DNA of 9,351 bases, from contig DGPA01000016.1 in assembly GCA_002389505.1 (NCBI GenBank), positions 27,749 through 37,099 on the forward strand, read 5' to 3'. Of the stretch, positions 7,901-9,351 are shown piece by piece (position 1 is the first letter of the stretch; the number at the start of each line of letters is the position of its first letter). Origin of the DNA: Halieaceae bacterium UBA4452 (GTDB lineage: Bacteria > Pseudomonadota > Gammaproteobacteria > Pseudomonadales > Halieaceae). The notes beneath the pieces were generated by a model. That model was given only the letters and a program-made list of their open reading frames with translations. It was not told the DNA's origin and made no database searches. The translations under genes and the position numbers were made by a program.

Positions 7901-7917
7901 TGACTACGTATTAGTCA
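7901..7917. repeat. Inverted repeat just upstream of trpD
   Basis: TGACTA (7901-7906) and TAGTCA (7912-7917) pair perfectly around a 5-base loop, 21-37 bases before the trpD start. It could be an operator half-site pair or an mRNA hairpin near the ribosome binding site. No T-run follows it on the trp strand, so it is not an intrinsic terminator. A functional role is a guess. Confidence 0.25.
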
Positions 7918-7928
7918 GTCCGTAGGGT

Positions 7929-7948
7929 AACCAATTTTTCCCTTGGTT
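7929..7948. repeat. Second inverted repeat in the trpG-trpD gap
   Basis: AACCAA (7929-7934) and TTGGTT (7943-7948) form a 6-bp stem with an 8-base loop (TTTTTCCC on the plus strand). Together with the neighbouring repeat at 7901-7917 it gives two small palindromes in the 173-base gap before trpD. Such a wide gap is unlike the 4-base overlap of trpD and trpC, so an internal promoter or control site for trpDC is possible. I see no convincing -35/-10 pair. Confidence 0.22.
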
Positions 7949-8054
7949 TCGCCACCGGTATCAAGAATTTTGTTATTGCGCTGAGATTCTTTGCCACGCT
8001 GATGCGATTCAGACTAGCAGAGCGGCTCGGTCACTGCTGTCGTTACCCGCTACC

Positions 8055-8642
8055 TTAACCGTCGACGCCATTAACAAAATGACCTAAAAGATCATGGCCG
8101 TGCTGCGACAAGATGGACTCAGGGTGAAACTGCACTCCCTGCACGTCAAACTCTCTATGTCGCAACCCCATGATGATGTCTCGCTGGCCATCCTCTGTTT
8201 TAGTCCACGCAGTGACTTCAAGACAGTCAGGCAGCGTTAAGGGATCGACCACCAGACTATGGTAGCGCGTCGCCGTAAAGGGATTGCTCAGGCCGGTGAA
8301 TACGCCCTGCCCCGCGTGATGAATGGCGCTCGTTTTACCGTGCATGACGCTAGGCGCGCGAATAACCTCGCCTCCAAACACTTGTCCAATACTTTGCTGG
8401 CCCAAACAAATGCCGAGAATAGGGAGCTTGCCCGCGAAATGGCCAATGGTCGCGAGCGAAATACCGGCCTCGGTGGGCGAGCACGGTCCTGGCGAAATAC
8501 AAATTTTATCAGGGGCCAGCGCCTCAATACCGGCTATGTCAATCTCGTCGTTTCGACGGACCTCGACGTCGGCACCCAGTTCCCAAAAATATTGGACGAC
8601 ATTCCAGGTAAAGGAGTCGTAGTTATCGATCATTAAAATCAC
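8055..8642 (-). CDS. trpG: Anthranilate synthase component II (glutamine amidotransferase)
   Basis: Class I glutaminase subunit that passes ammonia to TrpE, or often also to PabB for p-aminobenzoate. The 195-residue product shows the N-terminal I-D-N-Y-D-S-F-T, oxyanion P-G-P (51-53), nucleophile C79 in G-I-C-L-G-Q-Q, H-G-K (101-103), and the His-Glu pair H173 and E175 in Q-F-H-P-E-S. The start is GTG at 8640-8642; this makes the N-terminus match TrpG/PabA proteins (M-x-L-M-I-D-N-Y-D), and no strong ribosome binding site is visible. Its usual partner gene trpE is destroyed immediately upstream, so the active protein may serve PabB or a TrpE encoded elsewhere. TrpG and PabA are hard to tell apart by sequence; the link to trpDC favours trpG. 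Confidence 0.95.
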   Translation of the reverse strand: MILMIDNYDSFTWNVVQYFWELGADVEVRRNDEIDIAGIEALAPDKICISPGPCSPTEAGISLATIGHFAGKLPILGICLGQQSIGQVFGGEVIRAPSVMHGKTSAIHHAGQGVFTGLSNPFTATRYHSLVVDPLTLPDCLEVTAWTKTEDGQRDIIMGLRHREFDVQGVQFHPESILSQHGHDLLGHFVNGVDG

Positions 8643-8686
8643 TGCATAGGCTCAAACATTCGATTTTTCTCTATGTTATTTGGCTT

Positions 8687-9025
8687 TTAAACAGTGCCCC
8701 TATAGCCGCTGCCGCCTTCTACCACCGTATCCCACTCATCTGCTTGGTGATGCCAGCACCTGCTTGGTTGTGCACTTCGCCACCTTTAACCACCGCTGTT
8801 CTAATGGCAGTAGCGGTGTCCATGCCACCTCCCCATGACAAATAGCCAGTAGCCTCCCCATGTCTCTCCCCCCTGAACCCACTCAAACAGAAAGGAAAAA
8901 GGTTTCTCGGCGAGCTTTCCATAGGCCGATAATGGCGTTTCCAGTTCCGCCAAAACCAGTCGAGTGACGGGAATAAGTGTAAAGCCCACGCCCTTCAGCC
9001 GACCAAATTCTCGCCGACCCATCAT
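8687..9025 (-). pseudogene. trpE: Remnant of trpE (anthranilate synthase component I), internally deleted
   Basis: Only the two ends of TrpE survive. From the ATG at 9023-9025, which overlaps the rpe stop as ATGA, about 57 codons match the TrpE N-terminus: I-P-V-T-R-L-V-L-A-E-L-E-T-P-L-S-A-Y, K-L-A, then F-E-W-V-Q-G-G-E-T-W-G. At about 8850-8858 this jumps to a different frame encoding a near-C-terminal segment: G-Y-L-S-W, M-D-T-A-T-A-I-R-T-A-V-V-K, and Q-A-G-A-G-I. After that a second frame change near 8735-8752 leads to E-W-x-x-T, resembling the last helix, ending at a TAA at 8687-8689. The N-terminal frame itself stops at 8801-8803 after 74 residues. TrpE is normally about 490-500 residues, so some 380 codons, nearly all of the chorismate-binding domain, are missing. 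No catalytic activity is possible. Family identity is from recalled TrpE motifs, not a search. Confidence 0.87.
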
Positions 9026-9351
9026 GACTGGACGTTGGCTAACTCCGCGCGCATCTCATCAATCACCGTTTTATAGCTGGGTTGATTGAAAATAGCGGAT
9101 CCAGCGACAAATGTATCAGCACCTGCAGCGGCAATCTCGGCAATGTTTGCCGGTCCTACGCCACCATCAACTTCCAGGCGAATATCGAGACCGCTGGACG
9201 CTATCAGCCCGCGCACTTCTGTCAACTTGTCCAGAGTAGAGGGTATGAACGTCTGCCCACCGAAGCCAGGGTTAACGGACATCAGTAGAATCATATCGAT
9301 CTTGTCCATGACGTATTTGAGCGGCTCTAGGGGTGCGGCGGGGTTGAACAC
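9022..9351 (-). CDS. rpe: Ribulose-phosphate 3-epimerase, C-terminal part (cut by window edge)
   Basis: Interconverts ribulose 5-phosphate and xylulose 5-phosphate in the pentose phosphate pathway. About 109 C-terminal residues are present out of a usual ~220-225; the beginning lies beyond the right edge, and the first codon here (GTG, in V-F-N-P) is an internal Val, not a start. Seen: V-M-D-K-I-D, the signature M-S-V-N-P-G-F-G-G-Q, the metal and catalytic Asp in L-E-V-D-G-G-V, and the phosphate-binding G-S-A-I-F. The stop TGA (9022-9024) overlaps the ATG of the trpE remnant. In Pseudomonas, rpe is followed by gph and then trpE; here no gph lies between. Confidence 0.96.
   Translation of the reverse strand: MFNPAAPLEPLKYVMDKIDMILLMSVNPGFGGQTFIPSTLDKLTEVRGLIASSGLDIRLEVDGGVGPANIAEIAAAGADTFVAGSAIFNQPSYKTVIDEMRAELANVQS

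Noticed and set aside
8259..8636. A 125-residue plus-strand frame opposite trpG
   Set aside because: It mirrors trpG codons and has no recognisable motifs. trpG is clearly the real gene.
8719..8922. A separate small hypothetical gene of 67 residues upstream of trpG
   Set aside because: Its first ~30 residues are an out-of-frame reading of the trpE N-terminal DNA and the rest is the trpE C-terminal motif, so it is part of the trpE remnant and not a new gene.

Overview
The window looks like chromosomal housekeeping DNA from a gammaproteobacterium. The proteins most closely resemble those of the Pseudomonas/Cellvibrio side of the class: a Fis of about 100 residues behind dusB, a Vfr/CRP-type regulator next to trpGDC, a diiron Coq7, and separate trpG, trpD and trpC genes. 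The genus cannot be fixed from the sequence. I see no prophage, insertion sequence, CRISPR array, tRNA or rRNA.

Plus strand, 20-5958. dusB (tRNA dihydrouridine synthase) overlaps fis by ATGA. It is followed at short spacing by purH and purD, the last two steps to IMP and the GAR-forming step of purine synthesis, and then by coq7 (ubiquinone hydroxylation). A gap of about 145 bases holds only a doubtful short open frame, and then comes a CRP/Vfr-like cAMP receptor gene with an unusual C-terminal tail.

Minus strand, 9351-6034, read right to left: the 3' half of rpe, a wrecked trpE, then intact trpG, trpD and trpC. trpD and trpC overlap by GTGA. trpC and crp converge on a 75-base gap that holds an 8-bp inverted repeat.

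The main discovery is between rpe and trpG. The first ~57 codons of trpE are still there, in phase with an ATGA overlap from rpe. They are joined directly, out of frame, to a stretch matching the last part of TrpE (G-Y-L-S-W, then M-D-T-x-x-A-I-R-T-A-V and Q-A-G-A-G-I), which is itself frameshifted before its end. Roughly 1.1 kb of central trpE, including most of the chorismate-binding catalytic domain, is missing. The locus therefore encodes the glutaminase (TrpG), phosphoribosyltransferase (TrpD) and indole-glycerol-phosphate synthase (TrpC) but not the large subunit of anthranilate synthase. The cell either has trpE elsewhere, uses TrpG with PabB for folate, or depends on outside anthranilate or tryptophan. 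I found no evidence of a new multi-gene system. The other points of interest are protein tails on DusB and CRP, and short inverted repeats at gene boundaries.
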